Source: Cereibacter_A azotoformans (GTDB lineage: Bacteria; Pseudomonadota; Alphaproteobacteria; Rhodobacterales; Rhodobacteraceae). Taken from it: 64,000 nt of DNA. The stretch lies in assembly GCF_003050905.1 (NCBI RefSeq), contig NZ_QAOT01000012.1. The stretch is one strand, 5' to 3'. A program made the translations under genes and the position numbers. Of this stretch, positions 17,745-26,866 are shown one piece after another. The notes under the pieces are model-generated. The model was not told where the DNA came from, searched no databases, and saw only the letters and a program-made list of their open reading frames with translations. Positions within the stretch are counted from its first letter, which is position 1; each line of letters begins with the position of its first letter.

Positions 17745-19094
17745 ATGAGGAAATACATGATGGCCGCGCTGGGCGGCACTGTCGCCGGCGTGCTGATGGC
17801 GACCCAGGTGGCCGGGCCCCTCATCGCGCAGGAGCAGCAGCGGTCGAAGACGGTTTATGAACAGCTCGACCTGTTCGGCGACATCTTCGAGCGCATCCGC
17901 GCGCAATATGTCGAGGAAGTCGAGACCGACAAGCTGATCGAGGCGGCGATCAACGGGATGCTGACCTCGCTCGACCCCCATTCCAGCTATCTGCCGCCCG
18001 ATGATTTCAACGACATGCAGGTGCAGACCCGCGGCGAGTTCGGCGGGCTCGGCATCGAGGTCACGCAGGAAGAGGGCTTCGTCAAGGTCGTCTCGCCGAT
18101 GGACGGCACGCCCGCCGATGCGGCCGGGATCGAGGCCGGCGACTTCATCACCCATGTGAACGGCGAGACGGTGCTGGGCCTCACGCTCGATCAGGCGGTG
18201 GACATGATGCGCGGCCCCGTAGGCTCGGAGATCATCATCACCGTGGTGCGCGAGGGCACGGCCGAGCCGTTCGACGTCTCGATCATCCGCGACACGATCA
18301 AGCTGGTGGCGGCGCGCAGCCGGGTGGTGGGAAATACCGTCGTGGTGCGCCTGACCACCTTCAACGACCAGACCTTCTCGGGCCTCAAGGAGGGGCTGGA
18401 GAGCGGTGCCAAGGAACTCGGCGGGCTCGACAAGGTCAACGGGATCGTCCTCGACCTGCGCAACAACCCGGGCGGGCTGCTCACGCAGGCGATCCAGGTC
18501 TCGGACGCCTTCCTCGACAAGGGCGAGATCGTCTCGACGCGGGGCCGCGCCGCGGGCGACGGCGAGCGGTTCAACGCGACGGCCGGTGACCTGATCGGCG
18601 GCAAGCCGATGGTCGTGCTGATCAACGGCGGGTCGGCCTCGGCCTCGGAGATCGTGGCGGGCGCGCTGCAGGACCACCGCCGCGCCATCGTCGTCGGCAC
18701 CAAGAGCTTCGGCAAGGGATCGGTCCAGACGGTAATCCCGCTGCGCGGCGAGGGCGCGATGCGGCTGACCACCGCGCGCTACTACACGCCGTCGGGCCGC
18801 TCGATCCAGGCGCTGGGCGTGGCGCCGGACATCGTGGTGAACCAGCCGCCGAGCCGGCCCGCCGGGACCGAGGAAGAGGACGCCGCCGCGCCGGGCCCGG
18901 CGGCCCGCAACCGCTCGGAGGCGGATCTGCGGGGCGTGCTCTCGAACGATTCGATGAGCGATGACGAAAGGAAGCAGCTCGAAGCCGAGCGGGCGCGCGC
19001 CGAAGAGGCGGCCAAGCTGCGGGACGAGGATTACCAGCTGGCCTATGCGGTCGATATCCTCAAGGGCCTCGCCGCCATCGAAGTGAAACCGTGA
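17745..19094 (+). CDS. ctpA: Carboxy-terminal processing protease, S41A
   Basis: A 449-residue periplasmic serine protease with an N-terminal membrane or signal segment. The PDZ domain is around residues 95-170 ([10 protein letters not shown]). The catalytic Ser lies in the SASASE motif (297-302), with general base Lys324 in TKSFGKGS. It trims exported proteins with nonpolar C-termini, often cell-wall enzymes, which suits the EnvC-like gene 7 nt upstream. The tail is acidic and basic with a long linker (about 370-430). Confidence 0.94.
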
Positions 19095-19101
19095 GGCGGC
19101 C

Positions 19102-19590
19102 ATGGAGCGCGTGATCGACCCCGAGGCCTTGCCCTACCGCCCCTGCGTGGGCATCGTGCTGATCAACCGCGAGGGGCTCATCTTCGCCGGCCAGCGGATC
19201 GACAGCCCGGTGCCGGCCTGGCAGATGCCGCAGGGCGGCATTGATGCGGACGAGAAGCCGCGCCAGGCGGCGCTTCGCGAGCTGCAGGAGGAGACCGGCA
19301 TCCCCGAGGATCTGGTCGAGTTCGTGGCCAAGGCGCCGGAATGGGTAACCTACGATCTGCCGCCCGATCTTCTGGGCCGCGTGTGGGGCGGGAAATACCG
19401 CGGGCAGCGGCAGAAATGGTTCCTGTTCCGCTATCTGGGCACGGACGAACAGATCGGGATCGCAACCGAGCACGCCGAATTCTCGTGCTGGCGATGGATC
19501 GGGGCCGAGGAGATGGTGGCCTCGATCGTGCCGTTCAAGCGCCCCGTCTATGAGCGGGTGGTGGCGATGTTCCGCGAGCACCTGTCCTGA
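19102..19590 (+). CDS. rppH: RNA pyrophosphohydrolase (Nudix)
   Basis: A 162-residue Nudix hydrolase that removes pyrophosphate from 5'-triphosphate RNA and starts mRNA decay; it also acts on dinucleoside polyphosphates. The Nudix box is complete: [20 protein letters not shown] then TGI, around residues 42-64. The RppH start ([16 protein letters not shown]) and WQMPQGGID are typical. It lies 7 nt after ctpA and ends the cluster before a repeat-type terminator. Confidence 0.95.
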
Positions 19591-19623
19591 CCCTTTGAAG
19601 GGCGCGCGTCGGCCGGCGGTGGA

Positions 19624-19720
19624 CGGGGGCTTCGCGCCCCCGATGCCCCGCCCTGCGGGCGCGGCGGCTCCTCACTGCCTTCGTCGCATCCCCCGCGGGA
19701 TATTTGGACAGAGTGAAGGG
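19624..19720 (+). repeat. Bipartite 3' element, copy 2
   Basis: Hairpin CGGGGGC-TTCGC-GCCCCCG (19624-19642), then about 50 nt later CCCCCGCGGGATATTTGGAC and AGAGTGAAGGG. It lies between the convergent rppH and folC. One base differs from copies 1 and 3 in the TTTGGRCAG core. Confidence 0.65.
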
Positions 19721-19734
19721 ACGGAAGGGGCGTT

Positions 19735-21009
19735 TCAGCCGTTCTCGCGCAGGATCGTGCCGGCGAGGTAGAGCGAACCGCAGATGAGGACGCGCGCGGC
19801 CGGGTCCTGCCGGGCGATGCCGGCGAGGGCGTCGGCGACCGACGGCGCGGTCGAGGCGGCCAGTCCGATGGCTTCGGCGGCGGCCCGGGTCTCGTCCGCG
19901 GGCAGCGTGTTCTTCTCGCCGGGGATATCAACCGCGTGGAGCCGCGCCGCATGGGACGCGAGGGGGCGCATGTAGCCCGCCACATCCTTGGTGTTCAGCA
20001 TCCCGCAGATCAGATGCGTGGTCCGCGGCGGCATCCGCGCCAGCGTCGCGGCCACCGCTTCGCCGCCGGCCGGGTTGTGCCCGCCGTCGAGCCACAGTTC
20101 GATCCCCGGAGCGCTCTCGGGCAGGGGGCCGCGGCGGAGGCGCTGCATCCGGGCCGGCCAGTCGGCGCGGGTGACGGCGGCCTCGCAGGCGGGTTCGGGG
20201 GCGCCGAGGTGGCGCAGGGCCATGAGGGCCGCGCCGGCGTTCTGGATCTGATGCGGGCCCGGCAGGTTCGGAAGCGGCAGGTCCAGGAGGCCGGACTCGT
20301 CCTGGAAGATCATCCGGCCCCGCTCTTCCCAGACCTGCCACTGCTGGCCGTGGGCGAGGAGCGGCACGCCGAGCCGCGCCGCCCGCGCCTCGATGACCTC
20401 GAGCGCGGCCGCCTCCTGGGGCCCAACCACGCACGGGATGCGCCGCTTGAGGATGCCGGCCTTTTCGCCCGCAATCTCGGGCAGGGTCTCGCCGAGAAAC
20501 TGCTGATGGTCGATCGAGACCGGGGTGATGATGGTCAGGCGGGGTTCATCGACCACGTTGGTCGCGTCGAGCCGGCCGCCGAGGCCCACCTCGAGGAGGG
20601 TGCAATCGGCCGGCGTGCGCGCGAAGGCGAGGAAGGCTGCGCAGGTCGTGATCTCGAAGAAGGTGATCGGGTCGGGGCCGTTGGCCTCGAGACATTCGTC
20701 CAGGAGCGCGGCGAGCGCCGGCTCGGAGATCAGCTCTCCGGCAAGGCGGATGCGCTCGTGGAACCGCGCGAGATGGGGCGAGGTGTAGGCGTGGACCCGA
20801 AGCCCCTGCGCCTCGAGCCCGGCCCGGATCATGGCCTGAGTCGAGCCCTTGCCGTTCGTCCCGGCGATATGGATCACCGGCGGCAGCGACCGTTCGGGAT
20901 GACCGAGCCCCGCCAGCAGACGGTGCACCCGGTCCAGCGTCAGGTCGATGACCTTCGGATGAAGCGACATCATCCGGTCGAGGATGATGTCGGAGGCGGG
21001 CAGGCTCAC
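19735..21009 (-). CDS. folC: Folylpolyglutamate / dihydrofolate synthase
   Basis: A 424-residue Mur-ligase-fold enzyme adding glutamates to (dihydro)folate with ATP. The P-loop is HIAGTNGKGS near residue 50; Mur-type motifs follow (LEVGLGGRLDATN, then TPVSIDHQQFLG). The start is the GTG at 21009, which overlaps the accD stop (GTGA) and begins just before the family motif. The accD-folC pair is a common coupled operon in proteobacteria. Confidence 0.95.
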   Translation of the reverse strand: MSLPASDIILDRMMSLHPKVIDLTLDRVHRLLAGLGHPERSLPPVIHIAGTNGKGSTQAMIRAGLEAQGLRVHAYTSPHLARFHERIRLAGELISEPALAALLDECLEANGPDPITFFEITTCAAFLAFARTPADCTLLEVGLGGRLDATNVVDEPRLTIITPVSIDHQQFLGETLPEIAGEKAGILKRRIPCVVGPQEAAALEVIEARAARLGVPLLAHGQQWQVWEERGRMIFQDESGLLDLPLPNLPGPHQIQNAGAALMALRHLGAPEPACEAAVTRADWPARMQRLRRGPLPESAPGIELWLDGGHNPAGGEAVAATLARMPPRTTHLICGMLNTKDVAGYMRPLASHAARLHAVDIPGEKNTLPADETRAAAEAIGLAASTAPSVADALAGIARQDPAARVLICGSLYLAGTILRENG

Positions 21010-21959
21010 TCGGCGGCCTTGTTTTCGACAACGGCCTCGGGCGTGGGCGGCGGCGGCAGGTCGATCACCGGCCGCGGCTCGGGCGCGGGCAGGTCGCCCT
21101 TGATCGCCGGCGGCTGGTTCATCAGCATGCGCAGGATCGTGACGAGTTCCTCGCGCATCGCCTTGCGGTGCGTCACCCGGTCGAGCATGCCGTGATCCAG
21201 CAGATATTCGGCGCGCTGGAAGCCTTCGGGCAGCTTCTCGCGGATCGTCTGCTCGATGACGCGGGGGCCGGCAAAGCAGATCAGCGCGTTCGGCTCGGAG
21301 ATCTGCACGTCGCCCAGCATCGCGTAGGAGGCGGTCACGCCGCCGGTCGTCGGATGGGTCAGGATGCAGATGTAGGGCAGGCCCGCCTCGCGCAGCATCT
21401 GCACGGCGACGGTCGTCCGCGGCATCTGCATCAGCGAGAGGATCCCCTCCTGCATCCGCGCACCGCCCGCGGCGGCAAAGAGGATCAGCGGGCATTTGAG
21501 CCGGACCGCACGTTCGGCCGCGGCAATGATGGCGTTGCCGACATACATGCCCATCGAGCCGGCCATGAAGCTGAAATCCTGCGCGGCCGCGACCACCGGC
21601 GTCCGGGCGATCTCACCCTCGGCGACGAGCATCGCCTCCTTCTCGCCGGTGGCCTTCTGCGCGGCCTTCATCCGGTCGGGATATTTCTTCTGGTCGCGGA
21701 ACTGGAGCGGGTCGGCCAGCGGGACCGGCACCTCGACCTCGGTGAAGATCCCTCCGTCGAACAGCGCCGCAAAGCGGTCGCGCGGACTGATGTTCATGTG
21801 ATGGTCGCAGGTCGAGCAGACATTCAGGTTCTCGGCCAGCTCGCGGTGGAAGAGCATCGTCCCGCACTCGGGGCACTTGGTCCAGAGGTTCTCCGGCACC
21901 TCGCGGCGCGAAAAGAGCGAATTGATCTTCGGGCGGACGTAGTTCGAGATCCAGTTCAT
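21006..21959 (-). CDS. accD: Acetyl-CoA carboxylase carboxyltransferase subunit beta
   Basis: A 317-residue subunit that moves CO2 from biotin to acetyl-CoA, the first step of fatty-acid synthesis. The four-Cys zinc ribbon is CPECGTML...CSTCDHH (about residues 29-51). Crotonase-fold core motifs such as FAAAGGARMQEG and PTTGGVTASYAMLGD are clear. The proline-rich C-terminus is variable in the family. The ATG at 21959 begins at the family start MNWISNYVRPKI. Confidence 0.96.
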   Translation of the reverse strand: MNWISNYVRPKINSLFSRREVPENLWTKCPECGTMLFHRELAENLNVCSTCDHHMNISPRDRFAALFDGGIFTEVEVPVPLADPLQFRDQKKYPDRMKAAQKATGEKEAMLVAEGEIARTPVVAAAQDFSFMAGSMGMYVGNAIIAAAERAVRLKCPLILFAAAGGARMQEGILSLMQMPRTTVAVQMLREAGLPYICILTHPTTGGVTASYAMLGDVQISEPNALICFAGPRVIEQTIREKLPEGFQRAEYLLDHGMLDRVTHRKAMREELVTILRMLMNQPPAIKGDLPAPEPRPVIDLPPPPTPEAVVENKAAE

Positions 21960-22229
21960 GCGGGCAAGCCTTCCGGTCGCGGCGTTGCTGCCGAGATAGT
22001 CCGCAGGGGCGGGAAATGCAATCGGGCGGGGCGCCCCTGTGACGCCCGCGCGCGGGCTGGAGAGGGGGGGCTGCGCCGATGCGGCTGTGGATGCCGGGGC
22101 CGGTGTGGGGGCCGCGAGGGATCTGCTTGCTCTGCCGCGGGGTGGCCGGTATCTCCTGTTGCCGGAAGAGACGAGGAAGGCCGTGAAACATCCTTGCATC
22201 AGACGCGTCGCCGGGGCTGCCCGCAAGAC

Positions 22230-22775
22230 ATGAGGCGCCTTCTGTTCGCAGTCGTCCTGGCCGGTCTTCCCGCGCTGCCCGCGCTTGCGGAAGGGGTGCG
22301 GGTGGCGGCCCCCTCCGGCTATTGCATCGACCGTGAGGCGGGAACGGGGCTCGGTCTCGTGCTGATCGGCCGCTGCGAGGGCGTGACCGACCGGCCGCCG
22401 GCCGTGCTGACGGCCACCGTGGGCGGTCCCGGATCCGGGATCGACGTGGCGGGCCGGGGGCAGGAGCTGGCCGCCTACTTCCAGTCGGAGGCCGGCCGTC
22501 GGGCGCTGAGCGCATCGGGCAATCCGCGCCATGTCCAGCTGCTCGAGGCGGTGGGGAGGGGGAACGCCTTCCTGATCCGCCTTCGCGATTCCGGCGGGCG
22601 CGCGGCACCGGAAAGCTGGCGGGCGGTGCTGACGCTGAACGGGCGTCTGGTGACGCTCACGGCCTCGGGCACGGGCAAGGCGCCGCTTGGGCGCGAGAAT
22701 GGCAAGAGCCTCATCTCGGCCTTCGTGGATGCAATGGAGGGTGCGAACCGGCGCCAGCCACGTCTGGAGGAGTGA
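22230..22775 (+). CDS. Secreted protein of unknown function
   Basis: A 181-residue protein with a strong signal peptide (RLLFAVVLAGLPALPALA, cleavage near residue 20). The mature part starts GVRVAAPSGYCIDREAG and carries two Cys that could form a disulfide, so it is likely periplasmic. I do not recognise a family; similar short exported proteins occur next to accD in Rhodobacterales. No good ribosome site precedes the ATG; the start is set by the signal peptide. Confidence 0.7.
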   Translation: MRRLLFAVVLAGLPALPALAEGVRVAAPSGYCIDREAGTGLGLVLIGRCEGVTDRPPAVLTATVGGPGSGIDVAGRGQELAAYFQSEAGRRALSASGNPRHVQLLEAVGRGNAFLIRLRDSGGRAAPESWRAVLTLNGRLVTLTASGTGKAPLGRENGKSLISAFVDAMEGANRRQPRLEE

Positions 22776-23030
22776 TGCGCCCCGAATGACCGGGCTCGGC
22801 TCCGGCCCGAAACGGCGGGATCTTTGCGCGGGGGATCCGCTGCGTGCCGAGCGCGATCTGCTGGATCACCGATCGGCGCCACCTGCCGCGACCGCATGGC
22901 TGGTCGGAAACGGGGATGGCTGGAGTGATTGACGCTGGTGCGTTCAGGCGGCCGGACGAACAGCGGGTGGAAATCCGGCAGTGGAAGCCTCAGACGACGG
23001 GCCAGACGCCCGCCGTCCCGGCGGATCGGA

Positions 23031-23171
23031 TCAGTCGCGGTTGTAGTAACCGTACATCTGCTCGAGGGCGCTGATGTTCCGCAGCTGGCGGGTGTTGCGC
23101 TCGGGGGTGAAGTAGGCGGGAACCGTTTCGGCGGCCTGAGCGGCAGTCAGGGTGCGATGATCATGTTTCAT
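23031..23171 (-). CDS. 46-residue conserved-type small protein
   Basis: The peptide starts MKHDHRTLTAAQAAETVPAY and ends in LEQMYGYYNRD. An excellent ribosome site (AAAGGAGA, 6 nt before the ATG) and an AT-rich upstream region support real expression. It has no signal or membrane segment. The aromatic 'MYGYY' end resembles other short Rhodobacterales proteins, but I cannot name a family. It is divergent from a LysR gene, and regulation by that protein is possible. Confidence 0.65.
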   Translation of the reverse strand: MKHDHRTLTAAQAAETVPAYFTPERNTRQLRNISALEQMYGYYNRD

Positions 23172-23490
23172 GGTCGTTCTCCTTTGGCCTTCGATATAAA
23201 CCTCACAGTTTTCTTGACTTCTCCCTAATGCTGCATGCCTCCCATGCTGTCGCTGCAACGCAGCGCGACAGTCTGACGCAATTTTATTGCGCATTCGGGT
23301 TTGGGGAGGTGGCATTCTGTCGTCGTACCGCGCGCCGCCCCGCGACAGGTCGCCGCAAGCCCCGGAAGGGGTGCTGCGAATCGGGTGGGGCTCCGTCCTG
23401 TCCCGGACTTGCCTGCCCCTTTCCGCAATGCTGCCTGAATTGCCCCTCAATCAGAGGCATCAGCCCGGGACTGTGCGCAAGGGGACGGCC
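23172..23490. other. Divergent spacer between the 46-residue gene and LysR
   Basis: No gene seen. The left part (about 23180-23230) is markedly AT-rich for this genome and should hold the small-gene promoter. A near-perfect inverted repeat, CTGTCGCTGC-AAC-GCAGCGCGACAG (23247-23271), is a possible regulator site or hairpin. Confidence 0.45.
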
Positions 23491-24396
23491 ATGGATCGAC
23501 TGACGGAAATGGAGGCCTTCGCCACGGTCGTGGATCAGGGAGGTTTCACCGACGCCGCCAAGAAGATGGGCATCTCGAAGTCGGCGGTCTCCAAGCATGT
23601 CTCGGCGCTCGAGGCGCGGCTTGGCGCGCGGCTGCTGAACCGGACGACGCGGCGCGTCTCGCCGACCGAGATCGGCCTGGCCTACTACGACCGGGCCCGG
23701 CGCGTGCTGAACGACGCCGGAGAAGCCGACGCGCTGGTGACCTCGATGCAGATCGCGCCTTCGGGCCTGTTGCGCATGTCGGTGGCGACCGATTTCGGCG
23801 TCAGCCTGCTGTCGCCGATCCTTGGAGAGTTCCTGCAGGAATATCCCGGGATCACCGTCAACATGGTCCTGAACAACCGCTATGTGGAGTTGATCTCGGA
23901 GGGGTTCGACATGGCGATCCGCGTCGGCGAGCTGGAGGATTCCAGCCTGCGCGCGCGCAAGCTGACCGAGACGACGCGGCGGATGATCGCCTCGCCGCGC
24001 TATTTCGAGCGCCACGGTCGGCCGCAGAAGATCGACGACCTGAACGAGCACAAGCTCCTGCATTACTCCAATCAGGCGAATGGAAACGTCTGGAAGATCA
24101 CCTCGCCCACCGGCGAGAAGCGGCAGGTGCGGACGGCCGGCTGGCTGACGGTCAACGACGGGCAGTCGCTGCTCAACGCGGCGATCTCGGGCCTGGGCAT
24201 CGCCTATCTGCCCTCGTTCCTCTTCGCGGATGCGATGCGCGACGGGCTGGTCGAGGAGGCCATCCCCGGACTTCCGGTCGAGACCCTCGGGATCTATGCC
24301 GTCTATCCGCCGGGCCGGTTCACCCAGCCCAAGGTCCGGGCCTTCATCGACTTCCTGGCGAAACGCTACCTCGACAAGGGGCCGGACGTCTGGTGA
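23491..24396 (+). CDS. LysR-family transcriptional regulator (CrgA-like)
   Basis: A 301-residue regulator. The winged helix-turn-helix is at residues 1-60 (MEAFATVVDQGGFTDAAKKM, then KSAVSKHVSALEARLG); the periplasmic-binding-like effector domain follows from about residue 90. It resembles the CrgA/DsdC-type LTTR subgroup that reads aromatic or redox signals, but the ligand cannot be told. The frame is open from 23287; the ATG at 23491 is where the HTH starts. It is divergent from the 46-residue gene. Confidence 0.9.
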   Translation: MDRLTEMEAFATVVDQGGFTDAAKKMGISKSAVSKHVSALEARLGARLLNRTTRRVSPTEIGLAYYDRARRVLNDAGEADALVTSMQIAPSGLLRMSVATDFGVSLLSPILGEFLQEYPGITVNMVLNNRYVELISEGFDMAIRVGELEDSSLRARKLTETTRRMIASPRYFERHGRPQKIDDLNEHKLLHYSNQANGNVWKITSPTGEKRQVRTAGWLTVNDGQSLLNAAISGLGIAYLPSFLFADAMRDGLVEEAIPGLPVETLGIYAVYPPGRFTQPKVRAFIDFLAKRYLDKGPDVW

Positions 24397-24405
24397 GGGT
24401 TCCCG

Positions 24406-25356
24406 TCACCCCGCCAGCAGCATGACCTCGACGCGGCGGTTGCGGCTGCGTCCCTCTTCGGTGCGGTTGCTGGCGCGCGGCGCGAGATAGCCGACGCCCT
24501 CGGCGCTGACCTGCGCGTCAGGCACCCCATGCCGCGACACGAGCCGCTGGCGGACCGAGGCGGCGCGGGCCCGGCTGAGGCTCACGTTCCCCTCCAGCCC
24601 TCCTGATGCGTCGGTGTGGCCGACGATCACCACCTGTCGCGCCGGATCCTGCTTCAGCCACTCGGCCAGTTCGGCAAGCGCCGGATAGGTGCTATCCTCA
24701 AGGTCGGCCGAGCCGCTGGCAAAGGCCAGATCCTCCAGCACCACCGACCCCGATTGCTCGAGCCGCGCGACGAGATCGGCCTGCGGCGGGTCTTCGGGGA
24801 CGGGTTCTGCCGCGGATGGGGCGGGCGACGGGGCCGCAGCCCGCGGGCCCGCCTCGATGATCTGGGCAAAGGCCGTGCCGCCGGACCGGCTGACGAAGAG
24901 GCTGATCGCCTCGGGGTCCGCGGCCCCCTCGCGCAGGGCGGCGTAGAACCGGAAGTCCCCCAGATCGACATGCATGTCCGGTTCCGGCAGAACGTCGGTC
25001 GCGTAGCGAAAGTCGAAGCCACCGCAGCCGCGCGTCTCGCATTGAAAGACGGGGCGGAAGCCCTCGGCCTCAAGGGCGGAGCGCAGCGGAGCGAGCAGGT
25101 CGAGCGTCGAGGCTTCGCCCGCGTCGCTGCGCCAGACGCTGCGCCGGATGTGGCCCTCGATCACGCGCACCGGCAATCCGGCCTCGGTCCAGGGGCCGGT
25201 GGGCAGGCGGTAGCTGGACGCGCCGTCCTCCACCCGTTCGGCGAGCACCCAGGGCGGTCCGGGTTCCAGCGCGGCCGCACCTCCAGGACCGATCAGCAGC
25301 GCCGTGGCAATGGCCAGCGCCCGGCCGCGCGCCGATCGCATGATCCGGGCGCTCAT
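24406..25356 (-). CDS. OmpA-family peptidoglycan-associated protein
   Basis: A 316-residue exported protein: signal peptide (about residues 1-30), an N-terminal part of about 160 residues with two Cys (QCETRGCGG), a Pro/Ala linker (PSPAPSAAEPVPEDPP), and a C-terminal OmpA domain. The peptidoglycan-binding motif VIVGHTDASG and the closing SRNRRVEVML are clear. The N-terminal domain is not one I recognise. The start overlaps the GNAT gene stop (ATGA). Role: linking the envelope to the wall. Confidence 0.88.
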   Translation of the reverse strand: MSARIMRSARGRALAIATALLIGPGGAAALEPGPPWVLAERVEDGASSYRLPTGPWTEAGLPVRVIEGHIRRSVWRSDAGEASTLDLLAPLRSALEAEGFRPVFQCETRGCGGFDFRYATDVLPEPDMHVDLGDFRFYAALREGAADPEAISLFVSRSGGTAFAQIIEAGPRAAAPSPAPSAAEPVPEDPPQADLVARLEQSGSVVLEDLAFASGSADLEDSTYPALAELAEWLKQDPARQVVIVGHTDASGGLEGNVSLSRARAASVRQRLVSRHGVPDAQVSAEGVGYLAPRASNRTEEGRSRNRRVEVMLLAG

Positions 25357-26063
25357 TTCATCCGGTAGTGGTATTGCCCCACCTCCTCCATGCCCAGCGA
25401 TCCGTAGAGGGTGCGGGCCGGTCCATTCGCGCTGGTCACGACGACCGAGAACCACTCGGCGCCCTGCTCCTGCGCCCAACAGGCGCCGCGGCGGAGGATG
25501 GCCCCCGCCGAGCCAAGCCGCCGCAGTTCGGGCGCGACCTCGAGCGCATGGAGCATGGCGAACCGCCCGTGCAGGGCGACGAAGGCCGCGCCCGACGCGC
25601 GGTCGTTCTGCCGGCCAAGGATCGCGCATCTGGGACCGGCGGCGCGCTCCATCACCGCGACGCGCGCCGGGCCGATCCCGCCCTCGGCCCAGAGGTCGCG
25701 CACGATGCCCAAGGGTGGCCAGTGCGGGAAGGCGGCCATGTGCGGCGGCGGGTCCGCCGCAAGCCGCGCCGCGGGGCAGGCGTAGGCCGTGACGGGATCG
25801 ACGATCCGGTAGCCTCGGCCCGCAAGGGTCGCATCGAGCGCCTCCTCGCCCGCGCGCAGCAGGAAGAGCGGCGTCTGCCCAAGCTCCTCCATCGCCTGTT
25901 CGGCCGCCGGCAGGTCATCGGGACGCCACGGGCCTTCGGCGGTGGCGGCCGAGACGCGCTTGCCGCCGCCCTTGCCCTCGCGGATCGCCCAGGGGCCGGT
26001 GCGGGCCAGGCGCGCGGCGGGCCAGGTGGCCTCGAGCGTGGCGTAGATGTCCTGCGGTGTCAT
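25353..26063 (-). CDS. GNAT-family N-acetyltransferase
   Basis: A 236-residue protein. The C-terminal half holds the GNAT fold: LHALEVAPELRRLGSAGAIL as motif A, where the usual Q/RxxGxG/A loop reads RRLGSA, then ARTLYGSLGMEEV as motif B. The N-terminal half is a second, diverged acyltransferase-like lobe. The substrate is unknown. It is translationally coupled on both sides (ATGA overlaps with cinA and the OmpA-type gene). Confidence 0.85.
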   Translation of the reverse strand: MTPQDIYATLEATWPAARLARTGPWAIREGKGGGKRVSAATAEGPWRPDDLPAAEQAMEELGQTPLFLLRAGEEALDATLAGRGYRIVDPVTAYACPAARLAADPPPHMAAFPHWPPLGIVRDLWAEGGIGPARVAVMERAAGPRCAILGRQNDRASGAAFVALHGRFAMLHALEVAPELRRLGSAGAILRRGACWAQEQGAEWFSVVVTSANGPARTLYGSLGMEEVGQYHYRMK

Positions 26064-26791
26064 CGGGCCTGCGGGAAGAGGGCGGCAAGCCGGATCATCG
26101 CCTCGGAGATCCGTCCTGCATCGGTGCCGCGGATCACGAGGTTCGAGCCGTAGGCGCCGTTCTGGATGAAGGGGTAGCTGCCCATCTGCAGGTCCGGGTA
26201 TTCGGCCGCCAGGGAACCGAAGGGCCCCGCGATCTCGCCCTCGCCCCGATCCACGCGCAGGGACTGGCTGAGAAGCGGGGCACCCCCGAGGAGGGTGGGC
26301 ACGACCGAGGCCACCATCGCCTGGAAGATGTTCGGCACGCCCGCCATCACATGCACGTTGCCAAGCGTGAAGCCCGGCGCCGTCGAGACGGGATTCTCGA
26401 TCAGCGTGGCGCCGTCGGGGATGCGGGCCATGCGCTGCCGGGCCTCGTTGAACTCGAGCCCCGTGCGCGCATAGTGCGCGGCGAGCAGGTCGTAGGCGTC
26501 CTGCCGGATGCCGACCGGCACGCCGAAGGCCTCGGCCACGGCCTCTGCGGTGATGTCGTCGTGCGTGGGCCCGATGCCGCCCGAGGTGAAGACATGATCC
26601 CAGCGGGCGCGCAGCGCATTGACCGCCTCGATGATGGCCGCGCGGTCGTCGGCCACGCAGCGGATCTCGCGCAGGCAGATGCCGTGGCGGGTCAGTTCGC
26701 CGGCCAGATAATGGCTGTTGCCGTCGCGCGTGCGGCCCGAGAGGATCTCGTCCCCGATCACGAGCATGGCGGCGGTGGGGTTCGCGGGCAT
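26060..26791 (-). CDS. CinA-N / molybdopterin-binding (MoCF) domain protein
   Basis: A 243-residue protein of the competence/damage-inducible CinA N-terminal family, with the MoaB/Mog fold: MLVIGDEILSGRTRDGNSHY at the start and TSGGIGPTHDD as the conserved pterin-like loop. It lacks the C-terminal nicotinamide-nucleotide amidase domain of full CinA, as is usual for the stand-alone form; family members act as ADP-ribose pyrophosphatases. AAGGAGG lies 5 nt before the ATG at 26791; an ATG eight codons earlier is less likely. First gene of a three-gene coupled operon, divergent from map. Confidence 0.9.
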   Translation of the reverse strand: MPANPTAAMLVIGDEILSGRTRDGNSHYLAGELTRHGICLREIRCVADDRAAIIEAVNALRARWDHVFTSGGIGPTHDDITAEAVAEAFGVPVGIRQDAYDLLAAHYARTGLEFNEARQRMARIPDGATLIENPVSTAPGFTLGNVHVMAGVPNIFQAMVASVVPTLLGGAPLLSQSLRVDRGEGEIAGPFGSLAAEYPDLQMGSYPFIQNGAYGSNLVIRGTDAGRISEAMIRLAALFPQAR

Positions 26792-26866
26792 CGGCTCCTC
26801 CTTCGGCTGGGTCAAGCTATAGGGCCCGGCGCAGGGCGTTTCAAACCTTTCGCAAAGGGCGCAGGT

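Noticed and set aside
22776..23030. Possible gene between the secreted protein and the 46-residue gene
   Set aside because: Open frames here are short, lack ribosome sites and show no protein features.
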